64,000 nt of DNA from Actinoplanes cyaneus (GCF_016862095.1 NZ_BOMH01000016.1:186001-250000); one strand, 5' to 3'. Positions 38,922 through 49,768 are shown, counted from the first letter of the stretch. Notes: generated by a model from the sequence alone, not told the origin. Numbers and translations are program-made.

Positions 38922-39782
38922 ATGGACGTCTTCCTCACCGGTGCCAGTGGCTATCTCGGCGGTGTGATCACCGAACACCTGCTCGCCGCCGGTCATCACG
39001 TCCGTGCGCTGGCACGCTCCGAGCGTGCGGCCGAGCGGGTAACCGCGCTGGGCGCCACGGCGATCGTCGGCGACCTGGCGACTACCGAGGTGCTGCGGGC
39101 CGCGGCGGAGCGGGCGGACGCCGTCGTCCACGCCGCCGTCGACTACCAGAACCCGGACATGGCTGCCCTCGAAACGCTCGGGCTTCCCGCGATGCTCGCC
39201 GGCGCGCGAGGCAAGCCGTTCGTCTACACCAGCACGGGGCTCGTGTATCCCGACACGGCTGCCGCCGCCACCGAGGAGCTGCCCGTGGACGAGGCCACCG
39301 CCGCGCAGCCGTACAAGATCGCGGGCGAGCGGATCGTGCTCGGTGCCGCGGGCGTCGACGGACTGGTGCTGCGGGCGTCGCTCGTGCACGGGCGTGGCGG
39401 ATCCGGTCTGCTGCAAGGCCTGGCAGCGATGGGGCGTGCCCGCCAAGTGGTTCCCTATGTCGGCGACGGGGACCAGATCTGGTCGGCGGTCCACGTCGAC
39501 GACCTCGCCGAACTGTTCGTCCACGCCGTCGAGAAGCCGCGCCCGGGTCGAATCTTCAACGCCACCGCCGCAGACACCTTCCGGCTGCGTGACCTGGCCG
39601 CGGCAATCGCTGCGACGACCGGCGCGGTCGCCGTTCCGGTCAGCCTGGAACAGGCGACAGCAACGGCTCCGGCACTGGCGGTACTCGCCCGGTCGGTGTG
39701 GCTCGACGGATCCCGCGCAGTAGCCGAGTTCGGCTGGCACCCCGAGCGCCCGGTCCTCCTGGAAGACCTGTCGGGAATCTAG
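38922..39782 (+). CDS. NAD(P)-dependent epimerase/reductase (extended SDR)
   Basis: 286 residues from ATG at 38922 behind GGAGCAC. Rossmann motif TGASGYLGG near residue 8. In place of the classic SDR YxxxK it has PYKIAGERIVLG, with Tyr and Lys adjacent, as in many atypical extended SDRs. VHVDDLAELFVHAVE is typical of the family. Substrate unknown. Solitary and apparently controlled by the two operators just upstream, suggesting an inducible detoxification or modification role. Confidence 0.85.
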   Translation: MDVFLTGASGYLGGVITEHLLAAGHHVRALARSERAAERVTALGATAIVGDLATTEVLRAAAERADAVVHAAVDYQNPDMAALETLGLPAMLAGARGKPFVYTSTGLVYPDTAAAATEELPVDEATAAQPYKIAGERIVLGAAGVDGLVLRASLVHGRGGSGLLQGLAAMGRARQVVPYVGDGDQIWSAVHVDDLAELFVHAVEKPRPGRIFNATAADTFRLRDLAAAIAATTGAVAVPVSLEQATATAPALAVLARSVWLDGSRAVAEFGWHPERPVLLEDLSGI

Positions 39783-39860
39783 ATACCCGTTCCTGTCCAC
39801 TACCCGGCGTCGGGGCAGACGACGAACCCGGTCGAATCGCAGTCTCCCGGCAGAAAGGAA

Positions 39861-39896
39861 TGGTGCCGGCTGCCCGCTACGAGGCAACCGGCACCA
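39861..39896. terminator. Bidirectional terminator hairpin
   Basis: TGGTGCCGG (39861-39869) pairs with CCGGCACCA (39888-39896), between the convergent SDR and M36 genes. Confidence 0.6.
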
Positions 39897-39903
39897 TCAC
39901 CGG

Positions 39904-42789
39904 TCAGGCGGCTGGTCCGTAGACCGCCAGCTCGGTGGAGTCCATGAACCTGCAGCCGTTCGCGGTGCCGGGCTGGCCGGCCGCGCAGAGTCCCGCATCC
40001 TGCGCCTGCGTGGTCAGCATCGTGTACCGGACGTACTCGATGGCGTCGCCGGTGCCCGCGGCCAGCGCGACCGGGGTGGGCGTGACAGTGCCGGCCGGGA
40101 ACGTGCCGCTCGCGGCGACGACCCAGGTCGTGCCGTCCTTCGACGTCTCGATCCGGTAACCACTGGTCGAGGCCGTGGCGTCGTCACCACAGGTGGCCGA
40201 GGGGTTGACGACCAGCTCCGCGACGTCGACAGCGCCGGACAGGCGGATCACGGCGTTCTGGCCCTCGGTCGCCACGTCGGAACCCCAGCCCGAGATCTGC
40301 GACTGGTCGAGCAGCTGACCCGGGCCACAGCCGTACCCCGTGTAGTCGGGACCGGTGGCGCTGATGATGCCCGCGCCGCCGGAGGAGGCCGCCCAGTCCT
40401 TGCGGACCGCCCAGTTCTCCGCCTTGGTGCCCGAGTTGATCGACACCGTCTTGACGACCGGGTCGTAGCCGGCGCCCCGCGCGTACACCTTGGCGTACGT
40501 GCCCGGGATGATCCCCGAGATCTTGTAGGTGCCGTCTGCCGCCGTGGTGGCGCGGTAGTCACCGGCGAAGCCGGAGGCGTGCCCGCCGAAGGCGATGGTC
40601 AGGCCGGACACCGGGGCCTTGGTGTCCTGGTCGGTCACCTTGCCGGTGAGCGTGCCCCGCGGGGTGCTCGCGGCCGGCGGCATCGAGAAGTCCTCGACCG
40701 GCTGGGCGTCGTCGCCGTCGATGGCGGCGGCGAAGTAGCCCATGCCCCGCCCGGCGAAGACCTTCCAGATGGTCTTGGCGTTCTTGCCCTGGTCGACCAC
40801 CAGGTCGGCCGCGAGGATCGAGTTCCGCATGTCCAGGTAGGACGGGTTGTCCGGGGACAGCTCCATGCCGCGGGTGACGATGGACTCGGCCTTCTTGCTG
40901 CCGATCGCGCGGCGCAGGTCCCACAGAGTCTGGGCCCAGATCTCGCCGTCCGCGTGCACCTCGGCGCCACGCGACGAGATCTTGCCGAAGTCGCCGTACG
41001 TGTAACCGCCGGGGCCGGCCGCCGGGGTGCCGGGACAGGCCGCCGCGACGATGCCGACGGTGCAGTCGAGACCCTCGGTGCGGATGGTGCCGCCGGCCGT
41101 CCAGTACTTGCCGATCAGCACGTCACCGGGCTTCGCGGTGTCCTTCTCCAGCCCCGCGGCGTGCAGGTAGTCCTGGGCGTACCAGTCGCTCCAGGCCTCG
41201 CCCATCGCGCCGCCCTGGACGTTGCTCAGGGTGGAGTTCCCGGCGGCGTCGACGACGAGCCGGTTCGACAGGCCGTGCGTGTACTCGTGGAACACGACGT
41301 CGGACTCGTCACCGGTGTTCGCGGCGACCGCGTCCGGGGCCGGGTTCAGCAGGTACATCTGCATGACCGGCGGGATGCCGTCCGGCGGGGTGTTCATGTT
41401 GGCGTTGTCGGTGTGGTCACCGTCGGGCAGACCGTTCAGGGTGTCGGCGCCGTCCATGGCCTGGCCCTGCACCGCGTCGCCGTCCTGCGCCTCGAAGTTG
41501 CCCGCCGCCCGGGTGAAGCCGATCGGCGAGGACTTGAGGTGGTCGTGGAAGGTGCCGAGGAACGTGAAGAGCTGCACCGCGTTCTGCTTGCGGTTGACCT
41601 GCCACGAGTTCGCCGTCTTCGGGTCCCACGAGCAGGGGTACGCGTCCGAGCAGAGACCGCCCACCTCGTCGTTGAAGTCGACGAACGGGTAGTCCCACCG
41701 GCGCACGCCGGACGGGCCGACCTCCTCGGCCGGGTCGGCCAGGTTGTTGTCGTTCACGTCCGAGTAGACGTGCGCGACGTTGCCGGACAGCTGGCGCGCG
41801 TTGTCCGGCAGCCAGCCCTTGGCGGTCAGGTCGACCTTCTGCTGTACGCCGCCCTTGGGCGCGCCCGGATAGTTCTTGAACACCCCGGCGGTGTCGCTCG
41901 CGATCGTGCTGTGGCGGTAGAGCACCTCGCCGTTGGCCGCGTCGATCACGTGCACGTAGCCCTCGTCGACAACGATCGTCTGCCAGGCCAGGCGCGGGCC
42001 CGAGACGGTCTGGAACCAGACCTTCTTGGCCGTGCCGTTGTCGCTGAAGGTGGTCGTGCCGGCCGCGGTCTTGGTGACCTTGGCGGGGGACGTGCCGAAG
42101 ACGTCCTTGACCGCCGCGGCACGGGCGTCCGTAGCGGTCATCCTGGCGGCGCCCGCCGCGGAGGGCAGCGACGTGAGCGGCGACCCGTCCACCTGCACGA
42201 GGCGGCCGTCCTTGGTGACGTGCGCCTTCAGGCCGTTGCCGAACACCGGCACGCCGTCGGCCACCTGCACCCAGCTGAGGTGGTGGGTGCCCGCGACGTC
42301 GACATAGTCGCGGCGCAGCTCGAGCGTGGCGAGGTCGGCCGCGTCCAAACCGAAGATCTCGGGATGGGCCTTGATGTAATCGAGCGCGATCGTGGCCGGC
42401 TTCTTGCGGCTCGGGCCGGTCAGGAAGCCGTCCAGCTTGGCTACCCGGCGTGGGGTGCCGGTAGCCCGATCGATGTCGACGATGCCCTGCACACCGAGCT
42501 GGTTGCGCATCTCCTGCACCGCCGAGGCCGACGGCGCGGCGGCGAAGGCGCGGCTCAGTGCGGCGCTCTTCGATGCGGCCGCCGGCGCTTGTGCCTCGGC
42601 CGCGGCGACCAGGTTCTCACGGGAGTCGTAGTCGGCTCGCCGCTGGGAGTTGCTGTCGGTGCCCGCCGTCACGGCGCCTGGTAGTGGCGCGGCCTGTGCC
42701 TGCTGCGGCAGCAACGCCGCGAGCAGAAAGACACCGGCGGCTGCCGCTCCCACCCGCCGGGTTGCGGACGGTACGGATAACGGTCTCAA
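39904..42789 (-). CDS. Secreted M36 (fungalysin-type) metalloprotease
   Basis: 961 residues. Signal peptide (AAAGVFLLAALLPQQAQA) then an FTP-type propeptide region to ~260. The catalytic domain has His501-Glu-Tyr-Thr-His505 (VFHEYTHGLSNRL) and the downstream Glu in GEAWSDWYA. A carboxypeptidase-regulatory-like domain follows (~720-800, GTLTGKVTDQDTKAPVSGLTIAFGG by position) and then a C-terminal beta-sandwich like a discoidin/PPC appendage. An extracellular protein-degrading enzyme with two C-terminal targeting domains. Confidence 0.92.
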   Translation of the reverse strand: MRPLSVPSATRRVGAAAAGVFLLAALLPQQAQAAPLPGAVTAGTDSNSQRRADYDSRENLVAAAEAQAPAAASKSAALSRAFAAAPSASAVQEMRNQLGVQGIVDIDRATGTPRRVAKLDGFLTGPSRKKPATIALDYIKAHPEIFGLDAADLATLELRRDYVDVAGTHHLSWVQVADGVPVFGNGLKAHVTKDGRLVQVDGSPLTSLPSAAGAARMTATDARAAAVKDVFGTSPAKVTKTAAGTTTFSDNGTAKKVWFQTVSGPRLAWQTIVVDEGYVHVIDAANGEVLYRHSTIASDTAGVFKNYPGAPKGGVQQKVDLTAKGWLPDNARQLSGNVAHVYSDVNDNNLADPAEEVGPSGVRRWDYPFVDFNDEVGGLCSDAYPCSWDPKTANSWQVNRKQNAVQLFTFLGTFHDHLKSSPIGFTRAAGNFEAQDGDAVQGQAMDGADTLNGLPDGDHTDNANMNTPPDGIPPVMQMYLLNPAPDAVAANTGDESDVVFHEYTHGLSNRLVVDAAGNSTLSNVQGGAMGEAWSDWYAQDYLHAAGLEKDTAKPGDVLIGKYWTAGGTIRTEGLDCTVGIVAAACPGTPAAGPGGYTYGDFGKISSRGAEVHADGEIWAQTLWDLRRAIGSKKAESIVTRGMELSPDNPSYLDMRNSILAADLVVDQGKNAKTIWKVFAGRGMGYFAAAIDGDDAQPVEDFSMPPAASTPRGTLTGKVTDQDTKAPVSGLTIAFGGHASGFAGDYRATTAADGTYKISGIIPGTYAKVYARGAGYDPVVKTVSINSGTKAENWAVRKDWAASSGGAGIISATGPDYTGYGCGPGQLLDQSQISGWGSDVATEGQNAVIRLSGAVDVAELVVNPSATCGDDATASTSGYRIETSKDGTTWVVAASGTFPAGTVTPTPVALAAGTGDAIEYVRYTMLTTQAQDAGLCAAGQPGTANGCRFMDSTELAVYGPAA

Positions 42790-43432
42790 TTCAGCCCCTC
42801 TCGACCGGGCTAAGCTGCGACCGACTCCGGGGTTGATCCGGTGCCGGCCCGCACCTCACTTGTGTGGCCCGTCGATGGCTGATGCTCTTTGTCCATCGGT
42901 GCACATAACTAGAGCTGGATTTGGATCTTTACCAATTCGAGATCACGTCGCGGGGGAAACCGGACAGATCAGCCGCGCCTTTCAAGTCAGCACGATCTAT
43001 GTGTGCTCACCGGGGCTTCTGTCGTAATCCGTTGCGGACAGTGCGCACGCGTCGCCGATGATCCCCGAGCCGGCGCCTTGTTCAGCTGCACCGTCCGTCG
43101 TCGAATCTCGATGCCGGTACGTCATGGTTGCCGCGGCCTGAGGCGGCGAAGTTGTTGCAGCGGCCGCGGAACCGGCTCGCGGGTTCGACGCGGTGGTGGG
43201 GACGTTCGAGCAGGCGTTCGCCGCTGGCCATGTGCAGTCGACCATCTCGCGCCGGCGCCGGAGGGGTGTCCCTATGGCTTCGTCAAGCGGTCAAGGCAAG
43301 GTTTTCCACTGATCCGCGGGGGAGTTGATCGCGCGCGATGACCAATGGTCGTCGGGCCTCAGTCGGGCAAGGCGCTTCGGAGCTGTCCCGCCTCGGCTTT
43401 GAGATCGGCGCCTCCGCTGGGCCTTCGAGCCG
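42790..43432. other. Gene-free region upstream of the M36 gene
   Basis: The first 200 bp (42800-43000) are unusually A/T-rich for the window and should carry the protease promoter on the minus strand. The rest has short open frames without convincing codon bias. No repeat or RNA recognised. Confidence 0.4.
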
Positions 43433-43657
43433 CTATCGCAACAGCTGCTGGAATTCGGCTGTGGTGAGGCCGGCCTGTCGGAGGATCGACGCGAGAGTTC
43501 CGCGCTTGACTGTCGGGTGCAGGGGGACGACTACGACCCGGCCGTTCGGATGTCGATAGACGGCGTGGCTGCCCTTGGTGCGAGCATGGGCGAAACCTGC
43601 CCTGTCGAGGGCGTCCAGCACCTTGCGGAGAGGGAGGTCGGCCAGAGCCGGACTCAT
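43433..43657 (-). CDS. hicA: HicA-family mRNA interferase toxin
   Basis: 74 residues. Family pattern: LRKVLDALDRAGFAHARTKGSHAVYRHPNGRVVVVPLH with the catalytic His in GSH, then KRGTLASILRQAGLTTAEF. Double-stranded-RNA-binding-like fold that cuts mRNA. Follows hicB by 4 bp on the same strand. Confidence 0.92.
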   Translation of the reverse strand: MSPALADLPLRKVLDALDRAGFAHARTKGSHAVYRHPNGRVVVVPLHPTVKRGTLASILRQAGLTTAEFQQLLR

Positions 43658-43661
43658 GGAC

Positions 43662-43877
43662 TCATGCCGCCGAGGCGATCTGGAACGCGGTTACGAACGG
43701 TGTCGCCTCGATTTGGGGCTGAGCAACCTGCTCCAGGTACAGCTCTACCGCTTCACGGAGATTTGCCAGCGCCTCGTCCAGTGACTGGCCTTGGCTGGCC
43801 ACATCAAGTTCCAGGCAGCGAGCAACGAACCAGTCTTCTTCTTGGTGAACAGCGGCGGTCAGCGTTCGGGTCATCAA
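43662..43877 (-). CDS. hicB: HicB-family antitoxin, short form
   Basis: 71 residues (ATG at 43877 or 43874). Partial RNase-H-like fold: LTAAVHQEEDWFVARCLELDVASQGQSLDEALANLREAVELYLE. No DNA-binding domain follows, so it belongs to the short HicB forms. It precedes hicA, the reverse of the E. coli order. It neutralises HicA. Confidence 0.92.
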   Translation of the reverse strand: MMTRTLTAAVHQEEDWFVARCLELDVASQGQSLDEALANLREAVELYLEQVAQPQIEATPFVTAFQIASAA

Positions 43878-44301
43878 GGTCTCCCGCAGGGTGCGCTCAG
43901 GTCTTCATTCTAGGCGGCTGCCGACGGCGTCCAGCGTTCCGAGCGTGTCCCGCAGTCGCCGCGGGTTCTCAGCTCGTCCAAGTGGGCGACCATGACTCCG
44001 TCACGGGCTTGCCGGGCGTTCTTGCCAGGCGTTGGGTGCGGAAACGATGCGCAGACGGAACAACAGTGCGCATCGATGTCGCCCAATTGTTGATGGCGTT
44101 GGGGTGCACGATTGGGTTTGGGGTTACTGAGAGTGATGTGATGAGTTGTAGTGTGACAGCGGTCATGGGAGGGCGTTAGGCTACCGGCGAGTAACAAGCT
44201 CACGCCCTGAACGCGTTCATGGTCGGCATCCGTGAAGACACCCACCTTCACGTTCCGCCGTAGGTCCGGCAACGTCGCTAGAACTACATGGGAGTCGATT
44301 G
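43878..44301. promoter_or_regulatory. Intergenic region with probable pntA promoter
   Basis: 424 bp between hicB (minus) and pntA (plus). GTGACA (44153-44158), 18 bases, TAGGCT (44177-44182) is a plausible promoter for pntAB with a ~110-base leader. The left part should carry the hicBA promoter. No gene seen. Confidence 0.45.
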
Positions 44302-45828
44302 ATGATCATTGGTGTTCTTGGGGAGTCCAGCCCGGGGGAGAGGCGCGTGGCGGCGACGCCCGCGACCGTCGGGCAGTTGCTCAAGCTGGGATATGAGGTG
44401 GTGGTCGAGCCGGGCGCGGGCCGGCAGGCGTCGTTCTCGGACGAGGCGTTCGCCGAGGCCGGGGCCACGATCGGTGAGCCGTACGGCGCGGACGTGGTCT
44501 TTGCGATCAACGCGCCCGAGCCGGCCCGGCTGGACCGGCTCGCGGCGGGGGCGACGCTCGTCGGCGTCTTCAACCCGCGCCTCGACGAGGAGCTGGTGGC
44601 GGAGTTCGCGCGGCGGCCGATCACCGTGCTGTCGATGGACGCTGTTCCGCGGATCTCGCGGGCGCAGTCGCTGGACGTGCTGTCGTCGATGGCGAACATC
44701 GCCGGGTACCGCGCGGTGATCGAGGCGGCGCACGCGTTCGGGCGGTTCTTCACCGGGCAGGTGACCGCGGCCGGCAAGGTGCCCCCGGCGAAGGTGCTGG
44801 TGGCGGGCGTCGGCGTGGCGGGGCTCGCGGCGATCGGCGCGGCCGGCAGCCTGGGCGCGATCGTGCTGGCCACCGATCCGCGGCCGGAGGTGGCCGACCA
44901 GGTCAAGTCGCTCGGCGGGGAGTACCTGGCGGTGCGGGCGGCCGATGTCGAGGTCTCGTCGACCGGTTACGCCAAGGAGATGTCCGACGACTACAACGAG
45001 CGGGCGGCGCGGCTCTACGCCGAGCAGTGCGCCGAGGTCGACATCATCATCACGACCGCGCTGATCCCGGGACGCCCGGCACCGCGGCTGATCACCGAGC
45101 GCATGGTCGCCAGCATGAAGCCGGGCAGCGTGATCGTCGACATGGCGGCCGCGAACGGCGGGAACGTCGAGGGAACCGTCGCCGGCGAGGCGATCACCAC
45201 GGCGAACGGCGTGACGATCATCGGGTACACGGATCTGGCCGGGCGGCTGCCCGCGCAGGCCTCCCAGCTGTACGGCACCAACCTGGTCAACCTGATGAAG
45301 CTGATGACCCCCGAGCGTGACGGCCGGCTGGTGCTCGACTTCGACGACGTGGTGCAGCGCTCGATCACGGTCGTACGGGAAGGGCAATTGACCTGGCCCC
45401 CGCCGCCGGTCGCGGTGTCCGCGGCGCCGGTGGAGAAGGCACCGGCGGAAGAAGCGCAGGCGGTCAGGAAAGCCGCGGAAGAGCCGAAGAACCGGACCCT
45501 TCCTCTCGTCGGTGTGGGCGCGGCGCTGCTGTTCGTGCTCACCGCCCTCGCCCCGGTCGCGCTGCGTGGACATCTGACGGTGTTCGCGCTGGCCATCGTC
45601 ATCGGCTACTACGTGATCGGGCACGTGCACCACGCCCTGCACACGCCGCTCATGTCGGTGACGAACGCGATCTCCGGGATCATCGTGGTCGGCGCGCTCC
45701 TGCAGCTCGGGCACGGCGGCACCGCCGTCACCGCGCTGTCGTTCGCCGCCATCCTGCTGGCCAGCATCAACGTCTTCGGTGGCTTCGCGGTGACCCGCCG
45801 CATGCTCGCCATGTTCACCAGGAGCTGA
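44302..45828 (+). CDS. pntA: NAD(P) transhydrogenase, alpha subunit (fused domain I + membrane part)
   Basis: 508 residues from ATG at 44302 (a TTG codon directly before it is in frame). NAD-binding domain I with [36 protein letters not shown] and [12 protein letters not shown], a Pro/Ala/Glu linker at ~375-400, then four membrane helices (~405-505). Many actinomycetes split this into pntAa and pntAb; here they are fused as in E. coli. Uses the proton gradient to make NADPH. Confidence 0.94.
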   Translation: MIIGVLGESSPGERRVAATPATVGQLLKLGYEVVVEPGAGRQASFSDEAFAEAGATIGEPYGADVVFAINAPEPARLDRLAAGATLVGVFNPRLDEELVAEFARRPITVLSMDAVPRISRAQSLDVLSSMANIAGYRAVIEAAHAFGRFFTGQVTAAGKVPPAKVLVAGVGVAGLAAIGAAGSLGAIVLATDPRPEVADQVKSLGGEYLAVRAADVEVSSTGYAKEMSDDYNERAARLYAEQCAEVDIIITTALIPGRPAPRLITERMVASMKPGSVIVDMAAANGGNVEGTVAGEAITTANGVTIIGYTDLAGRLPAQASQLYGTNLVNLMKLMTPERDGRLVLDFDDVVQRSITVVREGQLTWPPPPVAVSAAPVEKAPAEEAQAVRKAAEEPKNRTLPLVGVGAALLFVLTALAPVALRGHLTVFALAIVIGYYVIGHVHHALHTPLMSVTNAISGIIVVGALLQLGHGGTAVTALSFAAILLASINVFGGFAVTRRMLAMFTRS

Positions 45829-45833
45829 CGCCG

Positions 45834-47252
45834 ATGACCATCGAAAAGGCCTCCCAGGCGGCGTATCTCGTCGCCGCCCTGCTGTTCATCCTGGCCCTGG
45901 CCGGCCTGTCCCGGCACGAGAGCGCGCGGCTCGGCAACACCTTCGGCATCGGTGGCATGGCGCTCGCGCTGATCGCGACGGTCGCCCTGGCCATCGACGG
46001 CGATCTGAGCGGTACGGGCCTGGCCCTGCTCCTGGTCGCCACGGCGGTCGGCGCCGCGATCGGGCTGTACCGGGCCGGCAAGGTCGAGATGACCGGCATG
46101 CCGGAGCTGATCGCGCTGCTGCACAGCTTCGTCGGCCTCGCCGCGGTCCTCGTCGGCTGGAACGGATACCTGCACGTCGAGGCGGACCCCGGCGGTGCCG
46201 AGGCGGCCGCGCTCGCGAGTCAGGACCTGCTCGGCATCCACAGCGCCGAGGTGTTCATCGGCGTCTTCATCGGCGCGGTGACGTTCACCGGCTCCGTCGT
46301 GGCGTTCCTGAAACTGTCCGCGCGGATCAACTCGCGGCCGCTCGTGCTGCCCGGCAAGAACTTGCTCAATCTGGGCGCCCTGGCCGTGTTCGTGCTGCTC
46401 ACGGTCTGGTTCGTGATCGACCCGCACCTGTGGTTGCTGATCGCGGTCACGGTGGTCGCGCTGGCGCTCGGCTGGCACCTGGTCGCCTCGATCGGTGGCG
46501 GGGACATGCCGGTCGTGGTGTCGATGCTCAACAGCTACTCCGGGTGGGCGGCGGCGGCCTCCGGCTTCCTGCTCTCCAACGACCTGCTGATCGTGACCGG
46601 GGCGCTGGTCGGATCGTCCGGCGCCTACCTGTCGTACATCATGTGCAAGGCGATGAACCGCTCCTTCCTGTCGGTGATCGCCGGCGGGTTCGGGATCGAG
46701 GCGGGGCCGTCCGACGACACCGACTACGGCGAGCACCGGGAGATCCAGGCGGACGCCGTCGCCAAACTGCTCTCCACCGCCCAGTCGGTGATCATCACTC
46801 CGGGGTACGGGATGGCGGTCGCCCAGGCGCAGTACGGCGTCGCCGAGCTGACCCGCAAGCTGCGCGACAAGGGCGTCGACGTGAAGTTCGGCATCCACCC
46901 GGTCGCCGGCCGGCTGCCCGGGCACATGAACGTGCTGCTCGCCGAGGCGAAGGTGCCCTACGACGTGGTGCTGGAGATGGACGAGATCAACGACGACTTC
47001 GCGCGTACGTCGGTGGTCCTGGTGATCGGCGCCAACGACACTGTCAACCCGGCCGCGACCGACGACCCGTCGAGCCCGATCGCCGGCATGCCGGTGCTGA
47101 AGGTGTGGGAGGCCGCCGAAGTGATCATCTTCAAGCGCTCGATGGCGTCGGGCTACGCCGGGGTGCAGAACCCGCTGTTCTTCCGCGAGAACAGCGCCAT
47201 GCTCTTCGGCGACGCGAAGGAGCGCGTGAACGACATCCTGCGTTCGTTCTGA
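45834..47252 (+). CDS. pntB: NAD(P) transhydrogenase, beta subunit
   Basis: 472 residues, 5 bp after pntA. About eight or nine membrane helices to ~280, with the conserved [18 protein letters not shown] (proton channel His) and [17 protein letters not shown]-binding domain III has [36 protein letters not shown] and [12 protein letters not shown]. Complete. Confidence 0.95.
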   Translation: MTIEKASQAAYLVAALLFILALAGLSRHESARLGNTFGIGGMALALIATVALAIDGDLSGTGLALLLVATAVGAAIGLYRAGKVEMTGMPELIALLHSFVGLAAVLVGWNGYLHVEADPGGAEAAALASQDLLGIHSAEVFIGVFIGAVTFTGSVVAFLKLSARINSRPLVLPGKNLLNLGALAVFVLLTVWFVIDPHLWLLIAVTVVALALGWHLVASIGGGDMPVVVSMLNSYSGWAAAASGFLLSNDLLIVTGALVGSSGAYLSYIMCKAMNRSFLSVIAGGFGIEAGPSDDTDYGEHREIQADAVAKLLSTAQSVIITPGYGMAVAQAQYGVAELTRKLRDKGVDVKFGIHPVAGRLPGHMNVLLAEAKVPYDVVLEMDEINDDFARTSVVLVIGANDTVNPAATDDPSSPIAGMPVLKVWEAAEVIIFKRSMASGYAGVQNPLFFRENSAMLFGDAKERVNDILRSF

Positions 47253-47276
47253 CCGGTTCGTTCCAAGAACCTGCTG

Positions 47277-49298
47277 TCAGGCCCTGAGCTTGCGCCGGAA
47301 GAACTCCAGGCTCAGGGCCTGGATGGTGGCGGCCTGACCATTGTCGGCCGCGCCGCCGTGCCCACCCTCGACATTCTCGTAATACGCCACCTCGTGACCG
47401 AGCTCGCGCAGCAGCGCCGCCATTTTGCGGGCATGCCCCGGATGCACCCGGTCGTCGCGGGTCGAGGTCAGAAAGAGAATTGGTGGGTACGGACGGTCCG
47501 GCGCGACATTGTGATACGGCGAGTAGCCCCGCAGGAACTCCCAGTCGGCCGCCACGTCGGGATCACCGTATTCGGCGGCCCACGACATCCCGGCCAGCAG
47601 TTTCGTGTACCGGCGCATGTCGAGCAGCGGGACGGACGCCACGACCGCCCCGAACAGCTGCGGGAACCGCGTCAGCATGACACCCATGAGCAGCCCGCCG
47701 TTGCTGGCGCCGGTGATGCCGAGGCGCTCCGGCGTCGTGATTCCCCGGGCGACGAGATCGACGGCGACCGCGGCGAAATCCTCGTACGCGCGAATTCTCT
47801 TCTCCCGGAGCGCCGCCTTGTGCCAATCCGGGCCGTATTCGCCGCCACCGCGGATGTTCGCGACCACGTAGGTGCCGCCGCGGGCGAACCAGCCGCGCCC
47901 CCACGCGCCGCTGTAACCGGGCGTCATGGAGACCTCGAAACCGCCGTACCCGTGCAGGATCGCCGGCGCGTTCTCCTGACTGCCGACGACGAAGTACGGC
48001 ACGCGCGTCCCGTCGGCGGAAACGGCGAAGAACTGTCGCACGGACATGCCGGACGCGTCGAAGAACGCGGGCTCCCGTTTGAGGACCTCGGTGCGGCCAC
48101 CGACGGCGCCGAGGCTGAGAGTGTCCGGCCGGAGAAAGCCCTCGGACGAGATCAGGTACGAGTCGTCGCGGTCCGGGTCGGTCTGAACGATCTCCAGGTC
48201 ATCGGTCCCGGATTCACCGTCCAGCGGCTCGCGGCGCCAGCCGTCCTCGCCGGGGTACAGGACGAACGCCCGGGTGCGTACGTCGGTCATCGTGACCAGG
48301 AGCAGGTGGTTACGCGTCCACGCCCAGGAGCGCAGCGACGTGCGCGGGCCTGGCTCGAAGAGGACGGTCAACCGCCGTACGCCGGAAAGGAAATCGTCGA
48401 AATCGGTCACCAGCAGTGCCCCGGGCGGATAGGTCGTCCCGTCGACCGTCCACGCCGAGCGCAGGCGGAGCAGCAGCCACTCGCGGTGCCAGTCACAGCC
48501 GGCGTCCTCCGGAACGGCGAGCCGCACGAGGTCCCCGCCCGGCGAGCGCAGGAACACGTCACGCCGGTAGAAGTCGACCAGCCTCAGGACGTGGTCACGC
48601 ACGAACCCGGGCGTCGGATCATGACCGGCCCAGACCTCGACGTCGGCGGCCCGGCCCTCGAAGACCACGTCGGCCTCGGCGAGCGGCGTGCCGCGGCGCC
48701 ACCGCTTGACGATCCGCGGATAGCCCGACGACGTGACCGAGCCCGGGCCGAAATCCGTTGCCACGTAGATGTGGTCCACGTCGATCCAGCCGACGTTCGT
48801 CTTCGCCTCGGGCAGCGTGAACCCGCCGGCTTCGAGGAAGGTCCGGGTCGTCAGGTCGAACTCGCGGACCACCACCGCGTCGGCGCCACCCCGGGACAGG
48901 CTGATCAGGCACCGGTCGTAACCCGGCCGCAGGACCGTCACGTCGTTCCAGGTCCAGTTCGTGCCCTCGGCCGCGTTCAGCGCGTCGACGTCGAGCAGCA
49001 CCTCCCACTCCGGCTCGTGCCGCCGGAACTGCTCGGGAGTGGTCCGCCGCCACAGGCCGCGCGGATGATCGGCGTCCCGCCAGAAGTCGTAGTAGAGACC
49101 GTCACCGCGCCAGCCCGGATACGGGATGCGCTCCTTGCTGTCGAACGTCTCCAGGATCGCGTCCTTCAACTGCGCGAACTCCGCGCCGGCCCCGAGCGCC
49201 GCCAGCGTCTCCGCATTCCGCTCGGCGACCCATCGCCCCGCCTCGGGCGAGTCGAGCTCCTCCAGCCAGAGATAACGGTCGTCGTCCGCCACGGCCAC
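47277..49298 (-). CDS. Prolyl oligopeptidase family serine peptidase (S9)
   Basis: 673 residues. N-terminal beta-propeller (~60-400) and C-terminal alpha/beta hydrolase. Nucleophile Ser532 in GASNGGLLMG, the Asp in TSTRDDRVHPGH and the His in GGHGGAAD. No signal peptide, so cytosolic. Cleaves short proline-containing peptides. Start at the first GTG fits the family opening (RYLWLEELDSPEAGRWV). Convergent with pntB, 24 bp apart. Confidence 0.93.
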   Translation of the reverse strand: MAVADDDRYLWLEELDSPEAGRWVAERNAETLAALGAGAEFAQLKDAILETFDSKERIPYPGWRGDGLYYDFWRDADHPRGLWRRTTPEQFRRHEPEWEVLLDVDALNAAEGTNWTWNDVTVLRPGYDRCLISLSRGGADAVVVREFDLTTRTFLEAGGFTLPEAKTNVGWIDVDHIYVATDFGPGSVTSSGYPRIVKRWRRGTPLAEADVVFEGRAADVEVWAGHDPTPGFVRDHVLRLVDFYRRDVFLRSPGGDLVRLAVPEDAGCDWHREWLLLRLRSAWTVDGTTYPPGALLVTDFDDFLSGVRRLTVLFEPGPRTSLRSWAWTRNHLLLVTMTDVRTRAFVLYPGEDGWRREPLDGESGTDDLEIVQTDPDRDDSYLISSEGFLRPDTLSLGAVGGRTEVLKREPAFFDASGMSVRQFFAVSADGTRVPYFVVGSQENAPAILHGYGGFEVSMTPGYSGAWGRGWFARGGTYVVANIRGGGEYGPDWHKAALREKRIRAYEDFAAVAVDLVARGITTPERLGITGASNGGLLMGVMLTRFPQLFGAVVASVPLLDMRRYTKLLAGMSWAAEYGDPDVAADWEFLRGYSPYHNVAPDRPYPPILFLTSTRDDRVHPGHARKMAALLRELGHEVAYYENVEGGHGGAADNGQAATIQALSLEFFRRKLRA

Positions 49299-49393
49299 CC
49301 CCAGCCTCGGTCAGTGACTCCACAATCGCATCCCGCCGAGTCATCCGCACCGGCCGAGGCCATCGGAGCGGGCTACCTCGTGGCCGCGATCAG

Positions 49394-49715
49394 GTGAGCT
49401 TCATGGCGTTGATGAGGTCGACGGTGTCGGCGTCGCGGTGTCGGCCTCACGTCCGGGCCACCTCGGCGAGGCGGGCATCACCGGTGGCCAGGAGATCGGC
49501 GTAGACCATCGGCCAAGGGGCGTTCTGGGCCTGCACGACCGGATCCTCCTCGTCGGGGCGTAGCTAGGTTCAGACCTTTCAGCGCTACGACGGCCGATGA
49601 CTCCTCGACGGTGATGCCAGGTTCGCGCAGGCGCTCTTCGGCGAATCCTGGGAGACGCTCCGCAGCGTCCGCGCCGACCCGTGTTCGGTTTCCAACGTCG
49701 TTCAGGTTCTCTGAA
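49394..49715 (-). pseudogene. Degraded gene fragment beside the AICE
   Basis: Read on the minus strand from about 49715, one frame gives RVGADAAERLPGFAEERL and then a TVEESSAVVALKGLN segment. A +1 shift near 49570 continues as LRPDEEDPVVQAQNAPWPMV, then YADLLATGDARLAEVART and a TGA, and the same frame goes on to RDADTVDLINAMKLT and another stop. Protein-like composition across a frameshift and an in-frame stop suggests a decayed C-terminus. Family not recognised. The rest of the gap from the peptidase to the attachment site holds only the terminator below. Confidence 0.3.
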
Positions 49716-49768
49716 CGCGAGTAAAAACTGAACAGAGCCGCCCGCTGCTCAAGGGCGGGAAAACAAAA

